A stretch of 64,000 nucleotides of DNA from Bacillota bacterium (GTDB lineage: Bacteria; Bacillota; Clostridia; Lachnospirales; Lachnospiraceae): the NCBI GenBank assembly GCA_023418475.1, contig JAEZZO010000049.1, positions 62,001-126,000 on the forward strand, given 5' to 3'. The notes under the pieces are model-generated. The model was not told where the DNA came from. It searched no databases and saw only the letters and a program-made list of their open reading frames with translations. Below, in pieces: positions 9,451-19,162 of the stretch. The translations under genes and the position numbers were made by a program. The first letter of the stretch is position 1, and each line of letters starts with the position of its first letter.

Positions 9451-10829
9451 ACACGAACCTCTATGCTGTTTTTTATTCCATCCCTGGTGATCAGGTGGGT
9501 CGCACAGGATACACATGGATCAAAGGAACGTACAATTCTTCCGATTTCCGGTGGATTATTAACATCTTGCAGAGTTGTACCAATTAATGCTCTTTCAATT
9601 GCTCCCGGAATATTATCATTATCTTTTGGTGACAGGTTCCAGTTAGAGGGAGTAATAACATCATAGTGCTCAATCACTTTATTCTGAATGCTGATCCAAT
9701 GTCCCAGAGCTCCTCTTGTTGTATCAATCAATCCAACACCGGAGGTAACATCCGGTATTATATAATCCCGTTGTCCATTCGAAAGTAATTCAACTCTTTC
9801 TGCCAGCTTTCCCATAATTGATAATATTTTTTCTGCCTCCAGTACCCGTGCAATGATACGGTCCATACAAGAGTATCCTCCAATGTAATTACCCGAGATC
9901 AGCATTCTTGCCAGGGGGCCGACCTCCATTGGTAAATGCTGGTATCTGGGAGCTTTGATAAACGTATAGGCTCCTTCCTTCGTAAGGTCGACCGTCTCCT
10001 GTGCATCTTGCAAAAACCAGCTATATCTGATCTGTTCATTTATTTTCTCCGGCTCCAGCGGATAAAGTGTTCCGTCAATCAGTACTCCCGGTTTTACATA
10101 AGATAACTCCGGCTCCTCATTATCGAATGTACCATAACTCATAAAATAAGGATAGGATATGCCTTTTTCATAATAATCCGAATAGTAGTTTGCAATTATT
10201 TCTGCATCCTCTTTCATCGTTGTAGAAACAAATGTATACAACCGGCTGATGATAGACTTAATTTTTTCAATCTTATACGCCGTAATATCGGTAGTTACCC
10301 CTCCTACAAATATTCCATGGTTATGCGGTGCTTTTCCTGCCAGAACAGCTTCTCCTTCATGTGCCAGTTTACCTATTACAAAACCCTGCTCATAATTGGC
10401 ATTTAGTCTTCTGCTTATTTCCTCTGGTAGTCGAAAATCATTATACCGCATGGTATTTGCAACGGCAGGTACCGTAATATTAACAAAGCTGGGAAGTACC
10501 ATAATATAGAAATGTCTAATGTGATTTTGTATAAATTCAAAACCATGTATCAGCTCTCTCATATATTTATCATTCAGTGTCGGTTTAATCTTCAGAGCAT
10601 CCTCCAAGGCAAGGGTTGATGCATAGGAATGTGCTGCAGAACATATTCCGCAGATTCTTTCCGTAAAGAAAACGGCATCCAGAGGCGACCTGCCCCTCAG
10701 CATTTTCTCAAACCCCCGGAACAGTAACCCTCTGCTTTCTGCTTCTGTAATTCTATTTTCCTCCACCTCAGCTTTTATTTCCAAAAACCCACTGATACGT
10801 GTAAACGGATCAATTATTATTTCCGCCAT
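9447..10829 (-). CDS. [NiFe] hydrogenase large subunit
   Basis: Catalytic subunit that binds the Ni-Fe(CN)2CO site. Both metal-binding motifs are present: N-terminal RICGICSAAH (Cys60, Cys63) and C-terminal DPCVSCATH (Cys439, Cys442). The 15 residues after His445 form the extension expected to be removed by the maturation protease encoded next. 460 aa. GGAGGGTATATG precedes the start. It is second in the operon, 74 bp after the small subunit. No hyp accessory genes are in the window. Confidence 0.95.
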   Translation of the reverse strand: MAEIIIDPFTRISGFLEIKAEVEENRITEAESRGLLFRGFEKMLRGRSPLDAVFFTERICGICSAAHSYASTLALEDALKIKPTLNDKYMRELIHGFEFIQNHIRHFYIMVLPSFVNITVPAVANTMRYNDFRLPEEISRRLNANYEQGFVIGKLAHEGEAVLAGKAPHNHGIFVGGVTTDITAYKIEKIKSIISRLYTFVSTTMKEDAEIIANYYSDYYEKGISYPYFMSYGTFDNEEPELSYVKPGVLIDGTLYPLEPEKINEQIRYSWFLQDAQETVDLTKEGAYTFIKAPRYQHLPMEVGPLARMLISGNYIGGYSCMDRIIARVLEAEKILSIMGKLAERVELLSNGQRDYIIPDVTSGVGLIDTTRGALGHWISIQNKVIEHYDVITPSNWNLSPKDNDNIPGAIERALIGTTLQDVNNPPEIGRIVRSFDPCVSCATHLITRDGIKNSIEVRV

Positions 10830-10903
10830 ATACCCTCCGATTTACTGTTGCATAAGCAGTTTATTTTTATATGTATACGGATCTATAAAATCCCATTCTA
10901 TTA

Positions 10904-11782
10904 TTAATATCTGACAAACGGTTCCATAGCATCCGGGAAATTAGCATGACCGCATCCAATACAGGTTGTATTGTTTCCGATCGGCCAGTTTACATAGCTG
11001 TTCCATTTTCTTCTCGGACATTCTGTTTTAGTAATAGGCCCTCTGCATCCAAGTTTGAACATACATCCTTCCTGACCGAAAGCTGTCGCAAAGTAGCCTT
11101 CATCAAAAAAACCTCTCCTGGTACAATTATCATGGATAGTATAACTATAAAAGACAAGCGGTCTTCCCTCCTCATCGAGCTCAGGCATACCGTAGGCTGC
11201 CAGATGAGCAACCGTCCCTATTACCCAGTCAGGATGACAGGGGCAGGTTGGCAGACAGATTACCGGACGATCCAGAACCTCCTTAACACTTTTGCTGCCG
11301 GAGGGATTGGGTCTCGCAGCGGATATGCCTCCGTAAGATGCACAGGTTCCTACTGCAACAACATATTTCGCTTTCGCTCCTGCCATAGTAACTGCTTCAT
11401 AGGCCGTTACACGCTTTCCTTTATAGCTTGCTACAATTGTATACGCCCCATTATCCCTCGTAGAGATAGCCCCGTCCACCAACAGAATAAAATCCGTATT
11501 TAGGGTTTCCAGAAACCTCTCATACGCCTCTTCTCCTTCCGCTCCCATTATAGTATTATTGTAAGTCAAATTAACGATTTGCGTTAATACCTCATATGCA
11601 TTAGGATAATCTGCATTGAGAAACGATATGATATTTCCGGAACAGCCGGTAGCCTCCAGCCATATGGCATTCAGCTTCGGCGCATCCATACTGTTTACCT
11701 TGATGAGTGCTGCTTTTGTTAACCTTTCTGTTATTGAGCTCTTACTGTCTGAAAATGGACAAATCTGATAATCTTGTGCCAT
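10904..11782 (-). CDS. [NiFe] hydrogenase small subunit
   Basis: Electron-transfer subunit carrying the iron-sulfur clusters. Conserved pieces: WLEATGCSGN (proximal cluster region), VAVGTCASYGG, PTCPCHPDW, IHDNCTRRG, the Cys-rich segment FGQEGCMFKLGCRGP, TECPRRKWN and TTCIGCGHANFPD. There is no Tat signal, so it is cytoplasmic unless another factor exports it. Oddity: where most enzymes have CxGC, this one has CSGN, so the fourth proximal-cluster position is Asn. An in-frame ATG exists at 11809, but GGAGGGAGT directly precedes ATG 11782, which gives 292 aa. Confidence 0.92.
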   Translation of the reverse strand: MAQDYQICPFSDSKSSITERLTKAALIKVNSMDAPKLNAIWLEATGCSGNIISFLNADYPNAYEVLTQIVNLTYNNTIMGAEGEEAYERFLETLNTDFILLVDGAISTRDNGAYTIVASYKGKRVTAYEAVTMAGAKAKYVVAVGTCASYGGISAARPNPSGSKSVKEVLDRPVICLPTCPCHPDWVIGTVAHLAAYGMPELDEEGRPLVFYSYTIHDNCTRRGFFDEGYFATAFGQEGCMFKLGCRGPITKTECPRRKWNSYVNWPIGNNTTCIGCGHANFPDAMEPFVRY

Positions 11783-11920
11783 ACTCCCTCCGGAAATTAA
11801 TATATTCATTAATTTATATCAGAATATCACTCAAAATATTCCTAAAATCATCTTATTGTAACCGCGCATCCCCTCGGAGGGTTTTATGAATAAGACGTAT
11901 TATTCTATAAAATAAAAATG

Positions 11921-12015
11921 ACGGTTCCGGCAGAGCTTGCGACAGCTTTCCTAATACCCTGATTTATAGTTACGCAGGTAGTATAATTGGATGCCGGCAG
12001 CTATGCCAAAACCGT
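11921..12015 (-). other. structured RNA element or large terminator between SGNH gene and hydrogenase operon
   Basis: On the minus strand a 16-nt arm (12015-12000) pairs almost fully with 11936-11921 (G-U pairs and one mismatch) and is followed by CATTTTTATTTT. Inside is a second helix, ATACTACCTG with CAGGGTAT. The element lies about 110 nt after the SGNH stop and about 140 nt before the hydrogenase start. It could be a long terminator or a leader that controls the hydrogenase operon. I do not recognise a known riboswitch class. Confidence 0.5.
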
Positions 12016-12127
12016 ATAAAATTTTCTGTACAGTATGAACAGTAACGTGTGAAAACCATGTTAAGCGAATACCCTATTGGAATGCTTCCCGATTGTGTGA
12101 TAATCTGTCTATGATATAGGAATTATT

Positions 12128-13249
12128 CTACGCTGTAATGAAAGCTGCAAGATAAAATACTTTCTCACCAGCCTCCTCTATTACCGTAATCTCAACGGTA
12201 TGCTTACCGGGAGAAGTATCCATGATAATATCCTGAAGGAACAGCTTATCACCCCAGGTTTCATCAAAATTAGCGTCCAGAATTATGGCATGCTCTGCAT
12301 CCTGATCGATTATAACCTTAGCAATTGGTGCCGGATGAATTGCATATTTTCGGTATTGAACGGAAAGCATTCTCCCTTCCATTTCAAAGCGGATACTGCT
12401 TCCGATTGTCTTAGCCGCCCATCCATATCGGAACACATCCCAACCTCCTTCTTTCACTGTTTCATCCTTATAAAACCCTTTCAGAAATGGCTGCGTATTC
12501 TTGTTATTATGCCGTAAGGATCGATAATAGCGATTTTTCGTAAGCGGTTCCGGTTTTACCTGATATACTCCAATTACTTCCTTTGAAATTACCTTATCAT
12601 ATATTTTCTCAAGAAGATTTATGATTACCCCGGACACCAGTTTATGCCCGAAATCATTCGGATGCAGGTTGTCCGCAGTAATGTCGCTGCTTAATAATAA
12701 TTTAGATTCCACCAGTGAATATAAGCTCTCTTTCATACTTACCATAGGCAGATCATAATATTTTCCAATTCGGCTATGTATCCGTTGTGCATTGCGTCCA
12801 TCATCATAAAACACATTATGAAACACGAATAGAGCTGGTTCCGATGCATCCAGCAATATCCTTCTGATCAGTCCCTCATAAGTTTCTTCAAAAAGCGCAT
12901 TATCCTCATCGTTAACACAAAATTCCGTAAAAATGACATCCGGTTTCAGATTTAATACATCCTCCTGTACTCTTGCCACACCAAACTTGGAGGTTGTCGC
13001 TCCGACACCTGCATTGATAAATTCAATTTCATTCCCTGGAAATTTATCTTTCCACCAGCTATATACCAGATAGGCATAACAATTTTCTGCAGTCGTGGCT
13101 GCTGCTCCAGCTGTGATGGATCCTCCAAGAAAAGCTATTTTAAGGGAGGCATTCGATCGGGCTTTCTCTATTACTTTTTGAAACCTCCATAGATTACCAA
13201 TCTGAAGAATTCCTCTGTTATATACTTCATTCCAATTAATCTTTTCCAT
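12128..13249 (-). CDS. SGNH/GDSL hydrolase, probable carbohydrate esterase
   Basis: Serine esterase of the SGNH fold. Block I FLGGSITAGAAAT (Ser, about 45), block II Gly in INAGVGATTS, block III Asn in EFCVNDED and block V DNLHPNDFGH (Asp-x-x-His) are all present in residues 35-215. A C-terminal ~130-aa beta-rich domain follows. No signal peptide, so cytoplasmic. Located downstream of a GH130 phosphorylase in the mannan cluster, it may remove acetyl groups from imported mannooligosaccharides (inference from context). 373 aa. Confidence 0.82.
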   Translation of the reverse strand: MEKINWNEVYNRGILQIGNLWRFQKVIEKARSNASLKIAFLGGSITAGAAATTAENCYAYLVYSWWKDKFPGNEIEFINAGVGATTSKFGVARVQEDVLNLKPDVIFTEFCVNDEDNALFEETYEGLIRRILLDASEPALFVFHNVFYDDGRNAQRIHSRIGKYYDLPMVSMKESLYSLVESKLLLSSDITADNLHPNDFGHKLVSGVIINLLEKIYDKVISKEVIGVYQVKPEPLTKNRYYRSLRHNNKNTQPFLKGFYKDETVKEGGWDVFRYGWAAKTIGSSIRFEMEGRMLSVQYRKYAIHPAPIAKVIIDQDAEHAIILDANFDETWGDKLFLQDIIMDTSPGKHTVEITVIEEAGEKVFYLAAFITA

Positions 13250-13404
13250 TATTCTGTCATCTCTTCCTTCAAATAACGTTACGGTATGCTGCTTGCCTCT
13301 ATCCTAATCCGTGTAACTATAAAGCGCCTGCAATATTGTCCGCTTCCCGCTTATCTTCCGTACCAGGCATTAAAATAGCAGTTATTAAATAGCGTATAAC
13401 GTAC

Positions 13405-14424
13405 TTACATCAATCCGCTGTTCCGATCATCCGCTGATGCATTGTCATGCGACTTTATATATTCCATGATCTCATCCACCGTTGTAAATGCCAGTCCAAC
13501 GTAACTGTCTGCTGCTCCATAATAAATGGCTATTCTGCCTGTCTGTGCATCATTTAACGTAGCACACGGGAAAACCACATTCGGGACAAAACCCTTTTCC
13601 TCATACCATTTTTCAGGTGTCAGTATAAAGTTTTTGCATCTGTGCTTTACGATAGCCGGTTGGTCTATATCAAGAATACAGGCACCCATACTGTAGACAA
13701 AGCCATTACAGGTTCCTGTAACACCATGATAGAACAGCAGCCAGCCTTCGCTTGTCTCTATCGGAGCAGCACCGCCACCAACCTTAATGGATTCCCACCA
13801 ATTACTTCCCTTGCTCATAACATGTCTATGATTTCCCCAATACTGAAGATCCGGACTTTCGCTTAAGAATATATCTCCGAACGGTGTATGTCCGCTGTCA
13901 CTCGGTCTGGAAAGCAGTACAAATTTATCCTTCAGCTTTCTGGGAAATAGTACTCCGTTTCTGTTAAACGGAAGAAATGGATTCTCTATTCTGACAAATT
14001 TCTTAAAGTCAGTTGTTCTCGCTATTCCTAACGCTGCACCATAAAAATCGGTGCACCAGATGATATAATAAGTATCCTCCACCTTAACAAGACGTGGATC
14101 ATAAGCATAACGAGGCGTATAGGGCTCACCCTTTTCATTCTCAAATGGTATCTTCTCCGGATCAAAGCTCCAATGTATCGCATCCTGACTGCGCCCCAGA
14201 TAAAGCTGCGGAATGCCATCGATCTGTTCTGCGCGGAATACTCCGATAAATTCCCCTTGGTACGGTACTACCGCACTGTTAAAAATTCTTGCGACTCCCT
14301 TTAGCGGATTACGGTCAATGATTGGATTTTCGCTGTATCTCCAGACAGGTCCCTTTGCATCTGCCGGTTTTTCCTGCCAGGGTACATTCGGTAAATTGCC
14401 TGTTAGCATTTTCATATTATTCAT
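13405..14424 (-). CDS. GH130 phosphorylase, probable beta-1,4-mannooligosaccharide phosphorylase
   Basis: Five-bladed propeller enzyme that cleaves beta-mannosides with inorganic phosphate to give alpha-mannose 1-phosphate. Family markers: SENPII near residue 31, GVARIFNSAV, YDPRLVKVED (catalytic Asp region), VGGGAAPIET and LLFYHGV. 339 aa is the length of the mannooligosaccharide-type subfamily (shorter than the mannosylglucose type at 15676). GGGAG lies 8 bp before the chosen ATG. Two candidate operators lie just upstream (14444-14460, 14499-14515), so it probably has its own promoter with the SGNH gene after it. Confidence 0.85.
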   Translation of the reverse strand: MNNMKMLTGNLPNVPWQEKPADAKGPVWRYSENPIIDRNPLKGVARIFNSAVVPYQGEFIGVFRAEQIDGIPQLYLGRSQDAIHWSFDPEKIPFENEKGEPYTPRYAYDPRLVKVEDTYYIIWCTDFYGAALGIARTTDFKKFVRIENPFLPFNRNGVLFPRKLKDKFVLLSRPSDSGHTPFGDIFLSESPDLQYWGNHRHVMSKGSNWWESIKVGGGAAPIETSEGWLLFYHGVTGTCNGFVYSMGACILDIDQPAIVKHRCKNFILTPEKWYEEKGFVPNVVFPCATLNDAQTGRIAIYYGAADSYVGLAFTTVDEIMEYIKSHDNASADDRNSGLM

Positions 14425-14443
14425 ACATTACACTCCCTTATTA

Positions 14444-14460
14444 TTGCACATTAAATGCAA
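14444..14460. promoter_or_regulatory. candidate LacI-family operator, copy 1
   Basis: TTGCACATTAAATGCAA is an inverted repeat (TTGCA/TGCAA) 20 bp before the GH130 start. It matches sites at 14499 and 19163 in 11 to 13 of 17 positions. Confidence 0.5.
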
Positions 14461-14498
14461 ACTAGAAATTATATTTTATGCACCTTTTTATTATATAT

Positions 14499-14515
14499 TT
14501 GCACTATAAATGCGT
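14499..14515. promoter_or_regulatory. candidate LacI-family operator, copy 2
   Basis: TTGCACTATAAATGCGT lies 55 bp from copy 1 in the same promoter region, close to five helical turns, which would allow looping by a tetramer or cooperative binding. Confidence 0.45.
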
Positions 14516-14563
14516 TGATAAATGTATCAGGTTACTTTCATAAGTGAAACTATACAGAAGTAT

Positions 14564-15607
14564 TTAAGTAACGATTTGCTTCTTCGACGATTGCCGAAAA
14601 ATCGTCTCCACACCGATATAGATAACCTCTTTCGGAAAATTCGGATTTTGGATTCTCCACATTAACTGCTGTACCAATCTTCTTCCAAGCCTCTGATTTC
14701 CAACGCGAACCGTAGTCAGAAAGGGTTCTACCTGCGATATGCCTTCGACATTATCATAACCGGTCACAGCCACATCAGCAGGAACGGACAGTTTTCTGTT
14801 TTTTAGGCACCTTATAACATCCAGTGCGATATCATCATTTGCACATACAATCGCTTCCGGCAGATAAGCAAACGTATTTAAGGCTTTCTCAACCTCTTCT
14901 GTCCGGTAATACTTGTTAATCACATGATTATTTGCAATGATCCCGGGGTCAATTGCAAGCCCTGCTCCGTTAAGAGCACTTAGATATCCCTGGAAACGGT
15001 CACCGATCGATTTACAATAGGTAACATCTCCGATAAATCCAATTTTACTAATTCCTGTTGATATCAGCCCCTCGGTTATTTTTCTTATACTGTTAACACC
15101 TTCACAGATTACAATATCACCATATTGTGACACACTTTCCAAATCACATGGTGCATCAAGAAATACAACGGGAATATTTTGTTTCATGATCTGAGAGATG
15201 TATTCTAATGAAAAAACACTTAATATGAGAATGCCGCTTACTTCTGCCTGCAAATCCAGGGGCAAAACCAGATTCTTTTCATCCTGTTCACTGATAAAAT
15301 TAAATTGAAGCTTACAGCCATACTTATTGAGTTCATCTGAGATCCCCATAATGATACTATTCCAGAAAACAGAAATTTCCCTTCTGGTTAGAACTACGAT
15401 AGTTTTAGTATCATAGATCTTGTTACGAAGCTTGTATTCATTTAAAACAACAGAAGATAATTTGGAATATCCCATCTCATAAGCTTTTTCAATTATCACA
15501 CATCTTGTCTCATAGGAGACAGTTTCACTGTTATTTAATGCTTTTGCCACCGTATTCCTTGACAGGTTCAGTTCCTTGGCCACATCCTGTATGGTTACTT
15601 TCTTCAT
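14564..15607 (-). CDS. LacI/GalR-family transcriptional regulator
   Basis: N-terminal helix-turn-helix VTIQDVAKELNLSRNTVAKALNN (residues 4-26) with the usual hinge segment, then a periplasmic-binding-protein-like sugar sensor (about 70-340) with ICANDDIALDVIRCL and VAVTGYDNVEG. 347 aa. It sits between the two GH130 genes, 68 bp downstream of the second, so it is probably co-transcribed with the epimerase and that phosphorylase. The inferred role is local repressor of mannooligosaccharide use. Confidence 0.9.
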   Translation of the reverse strand: MKKVTIQDVAKELNLSRNTVAKALNNSETVSYETRCVIIEKAYEMGYSKLSSVVLNEYKLRNKIYDTKTIVVLTRREISVFWNSIIMGISDELNKYGCKLQFNFISEQDEKNLVLPLDLQAEVSGILILSVFSLEYISQIMKQNIPVVFLDAPCDLESVSQYGDIVICEGVNSIRKITEGLISTGISKIGFIGDVTYCKSIGDRFQGYLSALNGAGLAIDPGIIANNHVINKYYRTEEVEKALNTFAYLPEAIVCANDDIALDVIRCLKNRKLSVPADVAVTGYDNVEGISQVEPFLTTVRVGNQRLGRRLVQQLMWRIQNPNFPKEVIYIGVETIFRQSSKKQIVT

Positions 15608-15675
15608 ACCCCTTCCTCTTTTCCCATCTTTTACTCTTTTTCATAAAATACACCTTTGCATACTTAGGACGTGCA

Positions 15676-16848
15676 TTATTGCTGGTTTCTCATATAATCC
15701 AGGTTTCTGCGGATCAAATCACAACGCTGTTGTACGCAGTCAACCGAACGCATGGGATCCGAAGGCGTGTGAAAGGTGTAATCGATTAAGCGGTCTAGCG
15801 TTGTGGATGCCACATGAAGTCTGGTGTCGGAGGATGCATAGTAAATATAGATTTCTCCGTTTGCTCTTGTAATGGCTCCGTTTGTAAATGCCACATTGGA
15901 CACATCTCCTACTCTTTCCTCTCCTTTGGGTGCAAGATAGAAACCGGAAGGTTCTGCTATTACTTTCGAAGGATCCTCTAAATCCGTCGCAAATACATAA
16001 ATCACATATCGCAGCCCTGCCGCAGTATTTCTTACCCCATGTGCGATATGCAGCCAGCCTTTTTCTGTTTTAATCGGTACTGCACCCGCACCATTCTTTG
16101 CTTCTGTAATAGTGTGGTACTTTCTTCTGCTGGTGATAATTTCCTCCTCAATCACCGCATTCGTAATATCATCACAATATCCAATTCCAATTCCTCCTCC
16201 GGAACCAGTCTCAATAAATCCATCCATCGGTCTGGTATAAAACATATATTTTCCATTTACAAATTCCGGGTGAAGTACCACATTCCTCTGTTGCGGAGAT
16301 TGCAACGTTGTAAGATTTTTAAGTCTCTCCCAGTTTTTCAGATCCTTTGTTCGGACAATTCCGGCCTCCGCTACTGCAGCGGATAAATCAGCCGCTTCAG
16401 TATCTTTACTTTCCGAACAGAATACACCGTAAATATAGCCATCCTCATGCTGTGTTAAGCGCATATCATAGACATTTGTCTCCTGCTTGCAGGTATCAGG
16501 AAGCTCCACCGGATAATCCCAGAAACGAAAACCATCAATGGGACTGTCACTTTCCGCTACTCCGAAGAAGGATTTTCTGTCATTTCCTTCAATTCGTGCC
16601 ACCAGATAATATTTTCCGTTAAGCTCGATTGCTCCGGAATTAAAGACAGCATTTACTCCCAGTCTCTCCATAAAATGGGGATTGGTTTTCTCATTCAGAT
16701 CATATTTCCAGAACAGCGGAATATGTTCCCTGGTCAGCACCGGATTATCATATCTCTCATACCAGCCGTTATATTCCATACTAATACTGTTTTTTTGATT
16801 AATTAAGCTTTCATACCTCTCTACTTCCGTGTAATACTTTGGATGCAT
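15676..16848 (-). CDS. GH130 phosphorylase, probable 4-O-beta-D-mannosyl-D-glucose phosphorylase
   Basis: Phosphorolyses Man-Glc to mannose 1-phosphate and glucose. Conserved markers: YDNPVLTREHIPLFWKYD, GVNAVFNSGAIE, YLVARIEG, YDMRLTQHEDGY, KNGAGAVPI and LHIAHGVR. At 390 aa it fits the longer mannosylglucose subfamily. The open frame reaches a TTG at 16866, but AGGAGATAGAATA precedes ATG 16848. It follows the epimerase gene directly, which makes its disaccharide substrate. Confidence 0.87.
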   Translation of the reverse strand: MHPKYYTEVERYESLINQKNSISMEYNGWYERYDNPVLTREHIPLFWKYDLNEKTNPHFMERLGVNAVFNSGAIELNGKYYLVARIEGNDRKSFFGVAESDSPIDGFRFWDYPVELPDTCKQETNVYDMRLTQHEDGYIYGVFCSESKDTEAADLSAAVAEAGIVRTKDLKNWERLKNLTTLQSPQQRNVVLHPEFVNGKYMFYTRPMDGFIETGSGGGIGIGYCDDITNAVIEEEIITSRRKYHTITEAKNGAGAVPIKTEKGWLHIAHGVRNTAAGLRYVIYVFATDLEDPSKVIAEPSGFYLAPKGEERVGDVSNVAFTNGAITRANGEIYIYYASSDTRLHVASTTLDRLIDYTFHTPSDPMRSVDCVQQRCDLIRRNLDYMRNQQ

Positions 16849-16862
16849 TATTCTATCTCCTC

Positions 16863-18035
16863 TCAAAAATCCATCTTTTGTTTTATGATTTCAAAGCACA
16901 TTCTACCGTTATGATAGGGGCATTTCCAGGGTCCTACCATTTCCTTTGTACGGATTGGAGAACCATCGCGATTAAGTTCATTGAACCACTCAGAGCCTAC
17001 TCTATGGTCTATCATAGCTTCTTTAATAAAATCCCATACTCTTCCCGCTGCTTCTAGATATTCTGTTTTATTGCTGTCCTTTCGGTAAGCGTTCAGAAAA
17101 CCAAGAATTGCTTCTGCCTGAACCCACCATACCTTTCTGGTATCTGTTTTGCCATCTTCCCATTCGTTAAACAGCGAATTCTCATCCGTTGCAACCTCCA
17201 GAATATGTGCTGCCAGCTCAGCGGTTATCGGTGTGATTTTGGCAGTATATTCTGGATCTTTAAGAACCTCCACTCCTCTATCAACCAACCAGGAGGCTTC
17301 AATATCATGTCCATAGGAATTTAAATTCAGGAGGGATTTCCAGTTTTGATCAAAGAACACCTCCAGCCTTCTTTCCTTGGGATTATAAATCTTCTCTGCA
17401 AAAAGATCGAGCATCCATTTCATGCGGCTCTTTATCTTTTCATTTTCATCCACGCGGTACAGCTCCGTATAGGCTTCTAATACATGGAGCAGCGTATTCA
17501 TCGTTCTGGCTGCCATAACACCATTTTCCGATAATTTTTCATTGGATTCCGGTCCGAAGGTACGGGTAAAGGCTTCCAGATATCCGTCCTCGTCTCTGCA
17601 GCAGGTCTCAACTTTTTCTACCAGATCATAGGCTAATTTCAGCGCCTCCGGATTCCTTGATGCGTCATAGTAGGAGGCAAGGGCATAGATTGCAAAGGAC
17701 TGATTATAGGTATGTTTCGTATCGTCAGCAGGCTTTCCGTCATAGGTAACCGACCAGTAAACTCCTCCGTTATCTTTATCATAAAATGCATTCACTAGGA
17801 ATTCATATGCATGCCTGGCATACTCCAGACAGGCATCATCCTGCACCGTCATATAAGCATTTGCAAAAAACCATAATATTCTGCTGTTTAGTATGCATCC
17901 CTTATCTGCCTTTTGATACAGCCTAAGCTCATAATCCATCTCCCCGTAGAAGCCTCCATAGTTGTCATCTCTTAGCTTTTCCCAGAAAGGAATAATATCC
18001 TCCACCAGGTGCTGCCTCACTTCCAAAGCCCTCAT
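16863..18035 (-). CDS. cellobiose/mannobiose 2-epimerase (AGE family)
   Basis: (alpha/alpha)6-barrel epimerase that converts beta-1,4-mannobiose to mannosylglucose (or cellobiose to glucosylmannose). Seen: FWEKLRDDNYGGFYGEMD, NSRILWFFANAY, NGGVYWSVTYDGKP, NSYGHDIEASWLVDRG (catalytic His) and KVWWVQAEAILGFLNAY (catalytic His/Trp region), ending GPWKCPYHNGRMCFEI. 390 aa is the normal length. Pairing with a GH130 mannosylglucose phosphorylase supports the mannobiose role over N-acylglucosamine epimerase. Confidence 0.9.
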   Translation of the reverse strand: MRALEVRQHLVEDIIPFWEKLRDDNYGGFYGEMDYELRLYQKADKGCILNSRILWFFANAYMTVQDDACLEYARHAYEFLVNAFYDKDNGGVYWSVTYDGKPADDTKHTYNQSFAIYALASYYDASRNPEALKLAYDLVEKVETCCRDEDGYLEAFTRTFGPESNEKLSENGVMAARTMNTLLHVLEAYTELYRVDENEKIKSRMKWMLDLFAEKIYNPKERRLEVFFDQNWKSLLNLNSYGHDIEASWLVDRGVEVLKDPEYTAKITPITAELAAHILEVATDENSLFNEWEDGKTDTRKVWWVQAEAILGFLNAYRKDSNKTEYLEAAGRVWDFIKEAMIDHRVGSEWFNELNRDGSPIRTKEMVGPWKCPYHNGRMCFEIIKQKMDF

Positions 18036-18163
18036 CTTAATAAATCCCCTTTCTATAAAAGCACCATACTATAATTATAAGTTCTAAATCAGTTGATCAT
18101 GTTGATCAGCGATGGTAGTAGTCCTAATCCCTTTGTATCATTTCACCGTCACATGATCTCAAT

Positions 18164-19096
18164 TTATATATAGGAAATGATTAGTTCCATATTCCCGTCA
18201 AGCGTATACTCACCGTATTCTGATGGAATAATAAATGAATCCCCCTTTTTGATGTGCTGTCCATCTATCCTTCCTGTGCCATTTATTACTGTAATATTTT
18301 GAAAGCTTTTATCCTGGACAAATTTCTGTGTACCATGAAGATCAATCTTCTGTACGTTATAATACCCACAGTGGATCAATTCCAGTAAATCATAGGTTTC
18401 TTCCTTTACTATCTTTTTTCCTGTTTCCTGATCGATATGGGGACAATTGATAACATCGATGCTTTTATCAATATGAAGCATTCTTGGCTGCCCATTCTCT
18501 AATCTGCCATAATCATACAGCCGGTAGGTAATATCACTATTTTGCTGTGTTTCCAGAATTACAGTACCTTTTTTGATTGCGTGTACAGTTCCGGGCACGA
18601 TCTGAAAGAAATCACCCTTCCTAACCGGTCTTATGCGGATCAGATTCTCCCAACGACCACTATAAACCATGTCCTTTAACTCCTGTTTGTCCTTTGCGTT
18701 ATGACCGATAACGATGTTACTATCCTCTTCGCAATCTAATATGTACCAGCATTCCGTTTTGCCCAGTGCACCGTTTTCATTTTCCTTGGCATAATCATCA
18801 TCCGGATGCACCTGAATGCTTAAATCGGCTTTTGCATCAATGATTTTAATTAAAAGAGGAAAGACATCCCCCTGTGTGTCACCAAATTCTTCCCTGTGGT
18901 TTTCCCATAACCAGCTCAAGGTTTTCCCTAGATATTTCCCATTCCTTATCAGGCAGTCACCATTCTTATGTGCACTGATAGCCCAGCATTCTCCTGTGTG
19001 ATCACTCGGTATGGAAAAACCGAACTCCGTTTCCAGTTTATTGCCACCCCAAATCATAGATTTAAAGACGGGTTCCAGAAAAATTATTTCTTTCAT
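18164..19096 (-). CDS. manA: mannose-6-phosphate isomerase, class I
   Basis: Zinc cupin enzyme converting mannose 6-phosphate to fructose 6-phosphate, the last step from mannan to glycolysis. Seen: PVFKSMIWGGNKLETEFG, GECWAISAHKNGDC, the metal site SIQVHPDDDYA, then KTECWYILD and VPGTVHAI. About 310 aa, the short Firmicutes type. The frame is open to 19138; two ATGs are adjacent, and the one at 19096 lies 5 bp after AAGGAGG. It has its own upstream region with an operator-like site at 19163. Confidence 0.93.
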   Translation of the reverse strand: MKEIIFLEPVFKSMIWGGNKLETEFGFSIPSDHTGECWAISAHKNGDCLIRNGKYLGKTLSWLWENHREEFGDTQGDVFPLLIKIIDAKADLSIQVHPDDDYAKENENGALGKTECWYILDCEEDSNIVIGHNAKDKQELKDMVYSGRWENLIRIRPVRKGDFFQIVPGTVHAIKKGTVILETQQNSDITYRLYDYGRLENGQPRMLHIDKSIDVINCPHIDQETGKKIVKEETYDLLELIHCGYYNVQKIDLHGTQKFVQDKSFQNITVINGTGRIDGQHIKKGDSFIIPSEYGEYTLDGNMELIISYI

Positions 19097-19162
19097 CATA
19101 ACCTCCTTCAAAACTTTAAGCAATGATAAATAGTGCATTTTATTTTACAAATTCACACTAAA

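Noticed and set aside
10946..11503. 185-codon plus-strand frame opposite the hydrogenase small subunit
   Set aside because: Lies fully antisense to a well-supported gene with all cluster motifs; no ribosome site.
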